Shown in pieces: positions 57,446 through 64,000 of a stretch of DNA of 64,000 bases (its first letter is position 1; each line of letters opens with the position of its first letter). The notes below the pieces were generated by a model that did no database searches, was not told where the DNA came from, and saw only the letters and a program-made list of their open reading frames with translations. Made by a program: the position numbers and the translations under genes. The DNA is from Prevotella sp. E13-27. GTDB taxonomy: Bacteria; Bacteroidota; Bacteroidia; Bacteroidales; Bacteroidaceae. Location of the stretch: NCBI RefSeq assembly GCF_023217965.1, contig NZ_JALPSC010000001.1:1116001-1180000 (forward strand), written 5' to 3'.

Positions 57446-60388
57446 TTATTTTATAATGAACTTTCTGCCATTGCAGACATATACGCCGCTCTTCAGTGAT
57501 GACATGCAGTCGGCCTTTGTGCCCATGCAGCGACCACTGAGGTCATAGACAGCATTGTTTGTGCAGTTAATGTCGTTGCCAGCAGTTGTCTCGGTGATGC
57601 CCGTGACATACTTGTTGAAGTCGAAGGCAAGGTTCGTCACATTATTGTAGAAAGCTGCAATATCGCTATATTTGAGTTCGCGTTCATAGACCACCACATC
57701 GTCGAAACGAGCGTTTGCTGAGCCCCAGAACGAGCCCTTGCCCAAGCAGATGGTGCTGCACTGGCTGATGTGCTTCTTTACGTCCTCGTATTTGAAGTCC
57801 TGGCGTCGGGTTATGTCGGCTCCGTCCTGCTGTCCGTTGGCAACATCATTAGTCTGAGTGCTCTGTCCGTCAACATAGATGCGTATGCCGGTAGTATCAT
57901 ATTGTCCGAACAGTATTATTACATGATGCCAGCGGTTGTTGCCAAGCTCTGTGCGAGTGATCTTTGTTGGGTGGTTTATGTCAATCCATGTACCGGCATT
58001 GTTGTTGTAACCGGTATAGAGGTTGCCTGTCAGATAGAGCGTTGCCTGAGTGTCAGGATTGTAGAATCCGCAGAGTGTTCCGTAGAGGTCGTCGGTGTTA
58101 AGGCGCTGTACCCAGAATGAAAGTGTAGCTCCTGTAGATGTGATATCCTTACCGTAGAGTGGGTTGGGAATCTCAACATAGCTCTCCTTGTTCTTGTCTG
58201 CAGCAGCCGTCTCCACCACATTCTCGTTTCGCAGCTGTAAATCGTCAGCCTTTACTGTGGGTAGAGTGCTGCTGGTAGATGCACGTTTCAGCTGAGCTTT
58301 CTCCTCACTTTTGAGTATGTTGGCATAGTCGCTATTGTCAAAGCTATAGTAAGCCAGCATTCCTGTCTCCCAGTCGCCTGCCGTGGATGGCTTCTTGGCT
58401 TTCAGGTTGGCATATTCCTTCTGCCAGAAGTAGTTGCCTGAAGAAACACGGTAGGTCAGATGGAACAGCGTGTTGTTTTCGGTGAACGCTTCTGGATTGA
58501 AGCGTCCGTATTCGCTGAATATCTCAGGCTCTGAAGACGTCCATTTACGCACAATGTTTGTAGTGAAGTCATCTTGAGCATAGAGGTCAACAGACGAAGA
58601 AATGGATTGTCCGGCACGTACTGGTTCTTTCTGGTTGTTCACCTGCCATGCAATTGAATATTTAGGGAGGTACTTATAGCCCCATATGTTCACACCGCTG
58701 TTTGCCATTACCGTAAATGCCGCAGCCTTAATAGTCTTTGTGTCGATCTGCTCCTCAATGAGTACGCCGTTATAATCGGTGCTGCCCAACCTGATAGTGA
58801 GATAGCTGGTGCCTTCGTCGAGTTTCCATGTGCCGGTATAAGCGCCAGTTATTCTGCCGTCGGCAGTAAAGGTGACCTTTACAGGTGTCACCTCTTCCAT
58901 ATTCTCATAGTTCATCTTGTACTTGTGTACGAGGATTTCGTATATGCCAGGTATGTCTTCTGTGGCAACAAGCTGTTTTGTGGCAATGTCGTTGTCGGTA
59001 GTCGTCTCGCCGTTATATTCGAACGGTGCTGCTACGAGCCATCCGTTCTTGTTGAGGAACACCTGATGTGTTCGCACGCTGTGGAATCCTGCCTGTGGAT
59101 TGCCATCGTTGAACTTGGTGTGGTAGATGAGATATGTGCGGCCGTCGTTGGCTGCGATGATTGAGTTATGTCCCTGAGCACACTCACCTGTGGTCATGAA
59201 TCCCCACTTTCCGTATGCGCCCATGATTTTCTCGCCACGTGTGTCAGTGCCAGCACCATAGTTCTTTACCCATGACGTGAAGATGGCCGAACGGCCGGAG
59301 GCATCCTTGTAAGGACCGTCGGGCTTCTCAGAACGGAACACACGCATCTCGTAGCCGCCGTCAGGTGCAAAGCCACCGTAGCTCATAAACAGGTAATAGT
59401 ACTGACCAATGTGCTCAATATATGAACCCTCGCCCGAAACGTATAGTCCACCAGCAATCTTCTTGCCGAAGTAGGGGTCTGCTGAAACGGTATTAGCCAC
59501 ATCTGTCGTGTTATCGATAGTAGCATAGTTCACATCATAGTCACGCAGTCCATTTTCTTTATTAAGCTTCAGCATCCATATGCCGCCGCTCCATGAGCCA
59601 TAGGCCATCCATAGTTCGCCTTCTTCGTCATAGAACACGCATGGATCGATGGCATGCGGCCAACGGTCGCCCCATTTCTGTCCGTTTGTGTTGCTGGGGC
59701 GGTTGTAACGCTTTGGAAGGGTTGATGTTTCACCCACCACAAGCTCGAGGTCTGTCTGGTGGAAGTCGATGGATGTGCTGCGGAATCCCGTGACGACCAC
59801 TGGTCCTTGATACTCGTATGGACCGGTAATCTGATCGGCAGTGAGCAGCACGATGCTTGACAGCCATGCTTCTCCATTCACGCTGAAGTACATGCACCAC
59901 TTCTGCATCGTCTCGTTCCAGATGATGTCAGGTGCCCACAGGTTGCCGGAGATGTCCCAGTTGGCAACTGATGCGTTCGACCATGCATAAGCGTTGAAAG
60001 CGGGGAAGGATACGTCAACGCCGCCCTTCTTGACCGTACTGACTGCAGGTGTGGAGAAAGCATTCTTACTGACGGCATTGGTGTTGGTGCCAGCCTTCCA
60101 GGGCACACCCACGTTCCATGTGTTGCCGGCCAGACCACTCTCTATGCCGAGCTCTACGGCAGTCCAATTCTGCATATCTTTGCTCTTCGCCACACCACGC
60201 ATGGTGCCGAAGATATAGTAGTAATCTGATGCTGAATCATATACAACAGAGGGGTCGTGGACGCTTACTCTGGTCTTTGAAACGTCCTTATACATCGCTT
60301 TGGCCTGAGCGGTGGTTACCTCATTCTCCTGGGCATTCATTCCAAGCAAAGGCATCAATGCTAATGCTAAAGTAAAAATCTTTTTCAT
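57446..60388 (-). CDS. GH43 endo-arabinanase-like enzyme with LamG module and sorting tail
   Basis: 980 residues, exported. The GH43 domain shows Asp45 in VHDPSVVYD, Asp in HAIDPCVFYDEEGELWMAYG, Glu in SGEGSYIEHIGQYYYLF and the GHNS segment (CAQGHNSIIA). The WSGGIWMLKLNK stretch is characteristic of the endo-1,5-alpha-L-arabinanase branch. A beta domain (about 480-680), a LamG-type module (about 685-900, with ATLSFWVQRLNTDDLYGTLC) and a type-IX-like tail (VYDLSGRCMG ... SGVYVCNGRKFIIK) follow. First gene of the operon running to 53437. Confidence 0.9.
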   Translation of the reverse strand: MKKIFTLALALMPLLGMNAQENEVTTAQAKAMYKDVSKTRVSVHDPSVVYDSASDYYYIFGTMRGVAKSKDMQNWTAVELGIESGLAGNTWNVGVPWKAGTNTNAVSKNAFSTPAVSTVKKGGVDVSFPAFNAYAWSNASVANWDISGNLWAPDIIWNETMQKWCMYFSVNGEAWLSSIVLLTADQITGPYEYQGPVVVTGFRSTSIDFHQTDLELVVGETSTLPKRYNRPSNTNGQKWGDRWPHAIDPCVFYDEEGELWMAYGSWSGGIWMLKLNKENGLRDYDVNYATIDNTTDVANTVSADPYFGKKIAGGLYVSGEGSYIEHIGQYYYLFMSYGGFAPDGGYEMRVFRSEKPDGPYKDASGRSAIFTSWVKNYGAGTDTRGEKIMGAYGKWGFMTTGECAQGHNSIIAANDGRTYLIYHTKFNDGNPQAGFHSVRTHQVFLNKNGWLVAAPFEYNGETTTDNDIATKQLVATEDIPGIYEILVHKYKMNYENMEEVTPVKVTFTADGRITGAYTGTWKLDEGTSYLTIRLGSTDYNGVLIEEQIDTKTIKAAAFTVMANSGVNIWGYKYLPKYSIAWQVNNQKEPVRAGQSISSSVDLYAQDDFTTNIVRKWTSSEPEIFSEYGRFNPEAFTENNTLFHLTYRVSSGNYFWQKEYANLKAKKPSTAGDWETGMLAYYSFDNSDYANILKSEEKAQLKRASTSSTLPTVKADDLQLRNENVVETAAADKNKESYVEIPNPLYGKDITSTGATLSFWVQRLNTDDLYGTLCGFYNPDTQATLYLTGNLYTGYNNNAGTWIDINHPTKITRTELGNNRWHHVIILFGQYDTTGIRIYVDGQSTQTNDVANGQQDGADITRRQDFKYEDVKKHISQCSTICLGKGSFWGSANARFDDVVVYERELKYSDIAAFYNNVTNLAFDFNKYVTGITETTAGNDINCTNNAVYDLSGRCMGTKADCMSSLKSGVYVCNGRKFIIK

Positions 60389-60435
60389 GCTTTTTGATTC
60401 TGTAATAATATGTAATTTAGTTATGGTTCTCGGTG

Positions 60436-60467
60436 CAAAGATATGGAAAAATATTCAAACAAGCCAA
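60436..60467 (-). promoter_or_regulatory. Promoter of the GH43/DUF6055/DUF2264 operon
   Basis: Minus strand: -33 TTG (60465-60467, context TTGG), 21-base spacer, -7 TATCTTTG (60436-60443). No ACCGTCTAAA/ATCGTCTAAA pair is found in 60389-60523. Confidence 0.65.
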
Positions 60468-60506
60468 TTTTCTTGCTTTTTTATGCCTTTTTATAATAAT
60501 AATGTC

Positions 60507-60514
60507 TATCTTTG
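60507..60514 (+). promoter_or_regulatory. -7 box upstream of the DUF2851 gene
   Basis: TATCTTTG ends only 9 bases before the ATG at 60524, so a transcript started at the usual distance would have almost no leader. No clear -33 TTTG at 19-21 bases. Confidence 0.45.
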
Positions 60515-60523
60515 TCGTCAACT

Positions 60524-61828
60524 ATGGAACAACTTCTGCATTACGTTTGGAAACACAAGCTGTGGCCACTGCATGCCCTGACCACTACCGACGACCGATT
60601 GGTAGAGGTTATAGACCCCGGCTTGTATAATCGTAGGAATGCCGGCCCCGACTTCTTCAATGCTAAGGTACGTATCGGCAGTACCCTTTGGGTAGGCAAT
60701 GTTGAGATACATACCAATGCCAGCGACTGGTATGCTCATGGTCATGACCGTGACAGCGCCTATGATAATGTGGTGCTACATGTCGTGGGCAATGCCGATG
60801 TCAACGTTAAGAACTCTCGTGGCGACTATCTGCCGCAGATAGTGCTTGAGGTGCCGTCAGCGGTTAAGGAACACTACGAAGAGCTGCTACATACAGACCA
60901 GTATCCGCCATGTTATAGCATCATTCCAAACCTCTCACGATTGCTTGTCCATTCCTGGATGGCAGCACTGCAGACCGAGCGTCTGGAGAAGAAGACCGAA
61001 GCGATACGCCAAAGGGCGGAGCGCGCTGGCGGTTCATGGGAAGATGCCTATTTCGTGACGCTTGCGCGTAACTATGGCTTCGGCATCAACAGCGATGCTT
61101 TCGAGGAGTGGGCTCAGCGTGTGCCGTTAAGCGCTGTGGGCAAACATCGTGACGACTTGTTCCAGATTGAAGCGATGTTCTTCGGACAGGCAGGACTTCT
61201 CAATCCTGATGCTATGAGTACTCAACATCGTGCTGATGCCCTTGCCGATGACTATTTCTGTCGTCTTCGCAATGAGTATCAGTATCTTGCACACAAGTTC
61301 TCTATGGAGCCTATGGATGCCAAGATGTGGCGTTTCCTACGCTTGCGTCCACAGAACTTCCCTTATATCCGCATATCGCAGTTGGCCAACCTCTACTATG
61401 AGCGGCGTAGTGGGTTGAGCAGCCTCATAGAATGTAAAACCATTGAGGACATACAGCAGTTGCTCGCCACACAGGTTACACCTTACTGGCAGACGCACTA
61501 TACCTTTGGTGCTGAGAGCCGTCACTCCGAGAAGCGCATGTCGGCAGCATCGCTCAATCTGATAATTATAAACACGGCCATCCCGATGCTCTTTGCCGTT
61601 GGACGTCATAGACAGAAAGAGGAACTCTGTGACCGTGCCTTTGACCTTTTGGAGCAGTTGAAGGCTGAGAACAACCACATTGTATCAACATGGCAGGAGT
61701 GTGGCTTGGAGGCACACTCTGCAGGCGATTCTCAGGCTCTTATCCAGCTTAAAAACGAGTATTGCGACCGCCGCGATTGTCTGCGTTGCCGCTTCGGCTA
61801 CGAGTATCTGTCTAGAGGTGAGAAGTAA
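60524..61828 (+). CDS. DUF2851 family protein
   Basis: 434 residues from MEQLLHYVWKHK, cytoplasmic, full length for the family. Characteristic segments: NAGPDFFNAKVRIG, WVGNVEIHTNASDWYAHGHD, YDNVVLHVV, and the C-terminal CDRRDCLRCRFGYEYL with three cysteines. The family is nearly confined to Bacteroidetes, is usually single copy, and its function is unknown. Its stop codon is the first part of the repeat at 61815-61880; coaD follows. Confidence 0.9.
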   Translation: MEQLLHYVWKHKLWPLHALTTTDDRLVEVIDPGLYNRRNAGPDFFNAKVRIGSTLWVGNVEIHTNASDWYAHGHDRDSAYDNVVLHVVGNADVNVKNSRGDYLPQIVLEVPSAVKEHYEELLHTDQYPPCYSIIPNLSRLLVHSWMAALQTERLEKKTEAIRQRAERAGGSWEDAYFVTLARNYGFGINSDAFEEWAQRVPLSAVGKHRDDLFQIEAMFFGQAGLLNPDAMSTQHRADALADDYFCRLRNEYQYLAHKFSMEPMDAKMWRFLRLRPQNFPYIRISQLANLYYERRSGLSSLIECKTIEDIQQLLATQVTPYWQTHYTFGAESRHSEKRMSAASLNLIIINTAIPMLFAVGRHRQKEELCDRAFDLLEQLKAENNHIVSTWQECGLEAHSAGDSQALIQLKNEYCDRRDCLRCRFGYEYLSRGEK

Positions 61829-61880
61829 GAGGTGAGAGGTAAGAGGTGAGAGGTAAGAGGTGAGAGGTAAGAAGTAAGAT
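61815..61880. repeat. 14-bp GAGGTGAGAGGTAA minisatellite
   Basis: Four to five copies of GAGGTGAGAGGTAA beginning within the last codons of the DUF2851 gene (its stop TAA is in the first copy) and ending 32 bases before coaD. The purine-rich copies contain repeated GAGG sequences that could mimic ribosome-binding sites. Confidence 0.85.
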
Positions 61881-61912
61881 AAATAAAAATGATAATATAA
61901 AAAGAGAAAACA

Positions 61913-62359
61913 ATGCGTACAGGAATTTTTGTAGGAAGCTTTAATCCGTTTACTATAGGTCATGACAGCATAGTCCGTAGGGCTCTGCCGCTTTTCGATA
62001 GATTGGTCATAGGTGTCGTTGGCGATAATGTCCAAAAACCCGACATGCTGCCTGCAGAGGAGCGCATGAAAGCTATTAAGGCTCTGTATGTCAACGAACC
62101 GGCTATAGAGGTGAAGCCTTATTTTGGTCTTGCCGTTGATTTCGCCCGTGCGGAAAACGCCCGTTTCATTGTTAAGGGCGTACGCTCTGCCAAGGATTTT
62201 GAGTACGAGCGGGAACAGGCTGAAATCAACCGTATGATAACAAACGGTGAGGTGGAGACCATCCTTCTATATGCTGAGCCTCAACTCTCAAGCATCTCCT
62301 CGTCAATGGTTCGTGAGTTGCAGCATTTCGGCATTGATGTGTCGAAGTTCCTTCCCTGA
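61913..62359 (+). CDS. coaD: Phosphopantetheine adenylyltransferase
   Basis: 148 residues, slightly short of the usual 155-160. It makes dephospho-CoA from phosphopantetheine and ATP. The nucleotidyltransferase motif GSFNPFTIGH (usually GSFDPxTxGH, here Asp to Asn) and the C-terminal ISSSMVREL motif are present, plus RFIVKGVRSAKDFEYE. Adenine-nucleotide site intact apart from the Asn. Follows the DUF2851 gene after the minisatellite. Confidence 0.94.
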   Translation: MRTGIFVGSFNPFTIGHDSIVRRALPLFDRLVIGVVGDNVQKPDMLPAEERMKAIKALYVNEPAIEVKPYFGLAVDFARAENARFIVKGVRSAKDFEYEREQAEINRMITNGEVETILLYAEPQLSSISSSMVRELQHFGIDVSKFLP

Positions 62360-62408
62360 CTCTAATTCAACAACAAATCATTTTAAATGAAAGGCTTTCG
62401 CACAAGTG

Positions 62409-64000
62409 TTAGTCGTGCATGATGAGGGCTGAGCGCGGCGCCACGGTGACCTTGTTGCCGGTGAACTGGTCCAGTCCGCGGTTGCGAAGGGTGATGATGC
62501 CGTTGGCACACGCCACGGTGTAGGCGGCATGGGGAACAGCGATTTGCTGTTCCTTTGTTGTGGAGTTGAGCACAACAATGATGTCGCGCCAACTGTCACG
62601 ACCAGCATAGTTCTTAAGCCTGAAAGCAACAACACCCTCGGGAGCGTCGAGGAACTCCAGATGCTTGCGCACAAGGTCGGCATTGCCGAGACGGAATGCT
62701 GGGTGCATGCGGCGCAGCTGTATGAGTCCCTGATAATACTGGAACACCTGTGGATAGCGCTGTTTGTTCTGCCAGTCGAACTGGTTGATGCTGTCGGGTG
62801 AGTTGTAAGAGTTGTGCACACCCTTCTTGTCGCGTAATAGCTCCTCACCGGCAAGGATGAACGGTACACCCTGAGAGGTGAACACGGCAGTCTGCGCCAG
62901 CAGGTCGAGACGAATGAGGTCGTCTTTTAATTGAGAATGGAGAATTCTTTCTGAGGAAAGCGTCCCATTGGGCCGAGCGGAGAGTTGAGAGGTGGGATTA
63001 CCTTTGTGATTCTCTTTGTCAATAATAGAGGTTTTTAGACGGTCCACGAGACACATGTCGTCGTGACAGCTGACATAGGCAATCATCTGTGTTGGCTCCA
63101 AGGCATAGGGTTTGTCGGAGTAGTTAACCTTAGAATAGTCTATCTGCGGATGGGCTATCATGCCTACGATGCCAGCCTTCAGACTCTCCGTCTCCTTGTT
63201 GTCATAAGAGCCGCCCAGCCATCCGCATTTAGTATCGTCGGAGAACGGACCGCGCAGAGCGTCGCGCATGTCATCGCAGAAGGCGGCAATGCCTGGCATC
63301 TGCGGGATGTTGGCCTTCATGGCAAGCAGCTCGTTTGGCATGGCGCATGCTCCTGCGCTCCAGCCCTCGCCATAGATGAAGATGGTGGGGTCTATGGCAT
63401 CGACAGCCTTGCGTATCTCGTTCATAGTCTGTATGTCGTGGATGCCCATGAGGTCGAAGCGGAACCCGTCGATATGATACTCGTTGATCCAGTATTTCAC
63501 GCTCTCAATCATGAACCGCCGCATCATAGGCCTCTCAGAAGCCGTCTCGTTGCCGCAGCCGGAGCCGTTGCTGTAGCCCGACGGAGAGCCGTCGGGAACG
63601 GTGGCACGCTCGGCCGAAGGACGCTTGCAAGGCAAGAACTCTCCACTCTCAGTTCTCCACTCTCCACTCTTCCTATAGTAGTAGTCAGGAAAAGTCCTTT
63701 GGAAGTTGGAACGGTCTATGTCGTAGGTGTGGTTATAGACCACGTCGAGGATGACGCGGATGCCAGCCTTGTGAAGAGCCTGAACCATCTGCTTGAACTC
63801 ACGTATGCGCACCTCGGGCTTATAGGGGTCGGTGGAGTAACTGCCCTCGGGCACGTTATAGTTCACTGGGTCATAGCCCCAGTTGAACTGCGGCTCGTTG
63901 AGGCGTGTCTCATCGACAGAGCCATAGTCATAGCTCGGAAGGATGTGGACGGCGTTTATGCCTAGCGCCTTCAGGTGGTTTATGGCCCACGGCTCGGTGA
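62409..64000 (-). CDS. pulA: Type I pullulanase (GH13), C-terminal part
   Basis: The open frame continues to the window edge (upstream residues read TEPWAINHLKALGINAVHIL, then DPVNYNVPEGSYSTDPY, the YNWGYDP-like landmark). It hydrolyses alpha-1,6 branches of pullulan and glycogen-like glucans. GH13 regions seen: VILDVVYNHT, GFRFDLMGIHD (nucleophile Asp), FIYGEGW (acid Glu), YVSCHDD (stabilising Asp region). Two stretches unusual for the family are encoded by repeats: KSGEWRTESGEFLPCKRPSA before NGSGCGNE, and HKGNPTSQLSARPNGTLSSE before LLAQTAVF. The N-terminal part is outside the window. Confidence 0.92.
   Translation of the reverse strand, partial: TEPWAINHLKALGINAVHILPSYDYGSVDETRLNEPQFNWGYDPVNYNVPEGSYSTDPYKPEVRIREFKQMVQALHKAGIRVILDVVYNHTYDIDRSNFQRTFPDYYYRKSGEWRTESGEFLPCKRPSAERATVPDGSPSGYSNGSGCGNETASERPMMRRFMIESVKYWINEYHIDGFRFDLMGIHDIQTMNEIRKAVDAIDPTIFIYGEGWSAGACAMPNELLAMKANIPQMPGIAAFCDDMRDALRGPFSDDTKCGWLGGSYDNKETESLKAGIVGMIAHPQIDYSKVNYSDKPYALEPTQMIAYVSCHDDMCLVDRLKTSIIDKENHKGNPTSQLSARPNGTLSSERILHSQLKDDLIRLDLLAQTAVFTSQGVPFILAGEELLRDKKGVHNSYNSPDSINQFDWQNKQRYPQVFQYYQGLIQLRRMHPAFRLGNADLVRKHLEFLDAPEGVVAFRLKNYAGRDSWRDIIVVLNSTTKEQQIAVPHAAYTVACANGIITLRNRGLDQFTGNKVTVAPRSALIMHD
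62925..62996. repeat. Repeat-derived insertion in pulA (1)
   Basis: TTGAGAATGGAGAATTC and GGAGAGTTGAGAGGTGG flank a GC-rich middle. In frame, encoding about 25 extra residues of the pullulanase. Confidence 0.65.
63600..63675. repeat. Repeat-derived insertion in pulA (2)
   Basis: AACTCTCCACTCTCAGTTCT with CCACTCTCCACTCTTCC, preceded by a GC-rich stretch containing CTCGGCCGAAGG. In frame, encoding the extra GEWRTESGEFLPCKRPSAER segment. Same sequence type as the repeats in the GH127 and GH43 genes. Confidence 0.65.

Noticed and set aside
63063..63965. 300-codon plus-strand frame opposite the pullulanase
   Set aside because: The opposite strand carries all GH13 motifs in one frame; this is its shadow.
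1..64000. Integrated mobile element or phage
   Set aside because: No transposase, integrase, relaxase or phage structural gene is seen; the repeats alone do not make a mobile element.

Overview
The window reads as a chromosomal stretch of a Prevotella-like member of the Bacteroidales. The reasons are paired SusC/SusD genes, a hybrid two-component regulator, fasciclin-domain surface lipoproteins, a C10 (streptopain-type) protease, DUF6055 and DUF4859 proteins, short C-terminal tails of the type-IX-secretion kind (Y-[DN]-[LI]-x-G-[RQ] ... G-[ILV]-[YN]-I-[VI]-[ND]-G-[RKQ]-K), and promoters of the Bacteroidetes form TTTG-N19-21-TAnnTTTG. No transposase, integrase, rRNA or CRISPR array is visible.

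Layout. 1-443: tail of an HU-type gene, its terminator, and a tRNA-Leu(UAA) whose 3' end is copied in a 54-bp tandem repeat. 609-6242 (minus strand): housekeeping genes, namely a lipoprotein, argH, a small islet (membrane protein plus GxxExxY protein) bordered by two minisatellites, an SRPBCC protein, pyrE, recX and prmC. 6473-7348: an AraC-family regulator. 7450-10994 (minus): a histidine-kinase-like protein lacking the phosphoacceptor histidine, followed by a secreted C10 protease with leucine-rich repeats.

11069-60388 is a large polysaccharide/glycoprotein utilisation region in five blocks. (a) 19325-11069, minus: two DUF1680-type beta-L-arabinofuranosidases (GH127/GH146 type) around a GH97 enzyme fused to an HExxH metallopeptidase-like domain. 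(b) 19517-26575, plus: CotH-like protein, DUF6055 metalloprotease-like protein, GH43 with discoidin and LamG modules. (c) 29772-27322, minus: a secreted protein built of about five DUF4859-like repeats. (d) 30214-52029, plus: fasciclin lipoprotein, SusC, SusD, two fasciclin lipoproteins, a second SusC/SusD pair, a second DUF6055 protein and the hybrid two-component sensor. (e) 60388-53437, minus: GH43 endo-arabinanase-like enzyme, a tail-bearing secreted protein, a third DUF6055 protein and a DUF2264 protein, followed by a sodium-dependent transporter. 60524 to the end: DUF2851 protein, coaD and the C-terminal part of a type I pullulanase.

How it may work together (inference): the glycosidases point to L-arabinofuranose-rich plant material. 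The combination of beta-L-arabinofuranosidases with four HExxH proteins suggests an arabinosylated plant cell-wall glycoprotein (extensin or arabinogalactan-protein type) rather than a plain polysaccharide. The intergenic regions at 19326-19516 and 29773-30213 share a two-part direct repeat (ACCGTCTAAA, 11 bp, ATCGTCTAAA; 21-bp period). This is a good candidate for the binding site of the sensor encoded at 48049-52029 and would tie blocks a-d into one regulon.

A second theme is short repeats. Minisatellites start at or overlap stop codons, a GC-rich palindromic element is inserted in frame in three unrelated coding sequences, and a near-identical repeat-derived stretch encodes the lipoprotein signal peptides of three neighbouring surface proteins.
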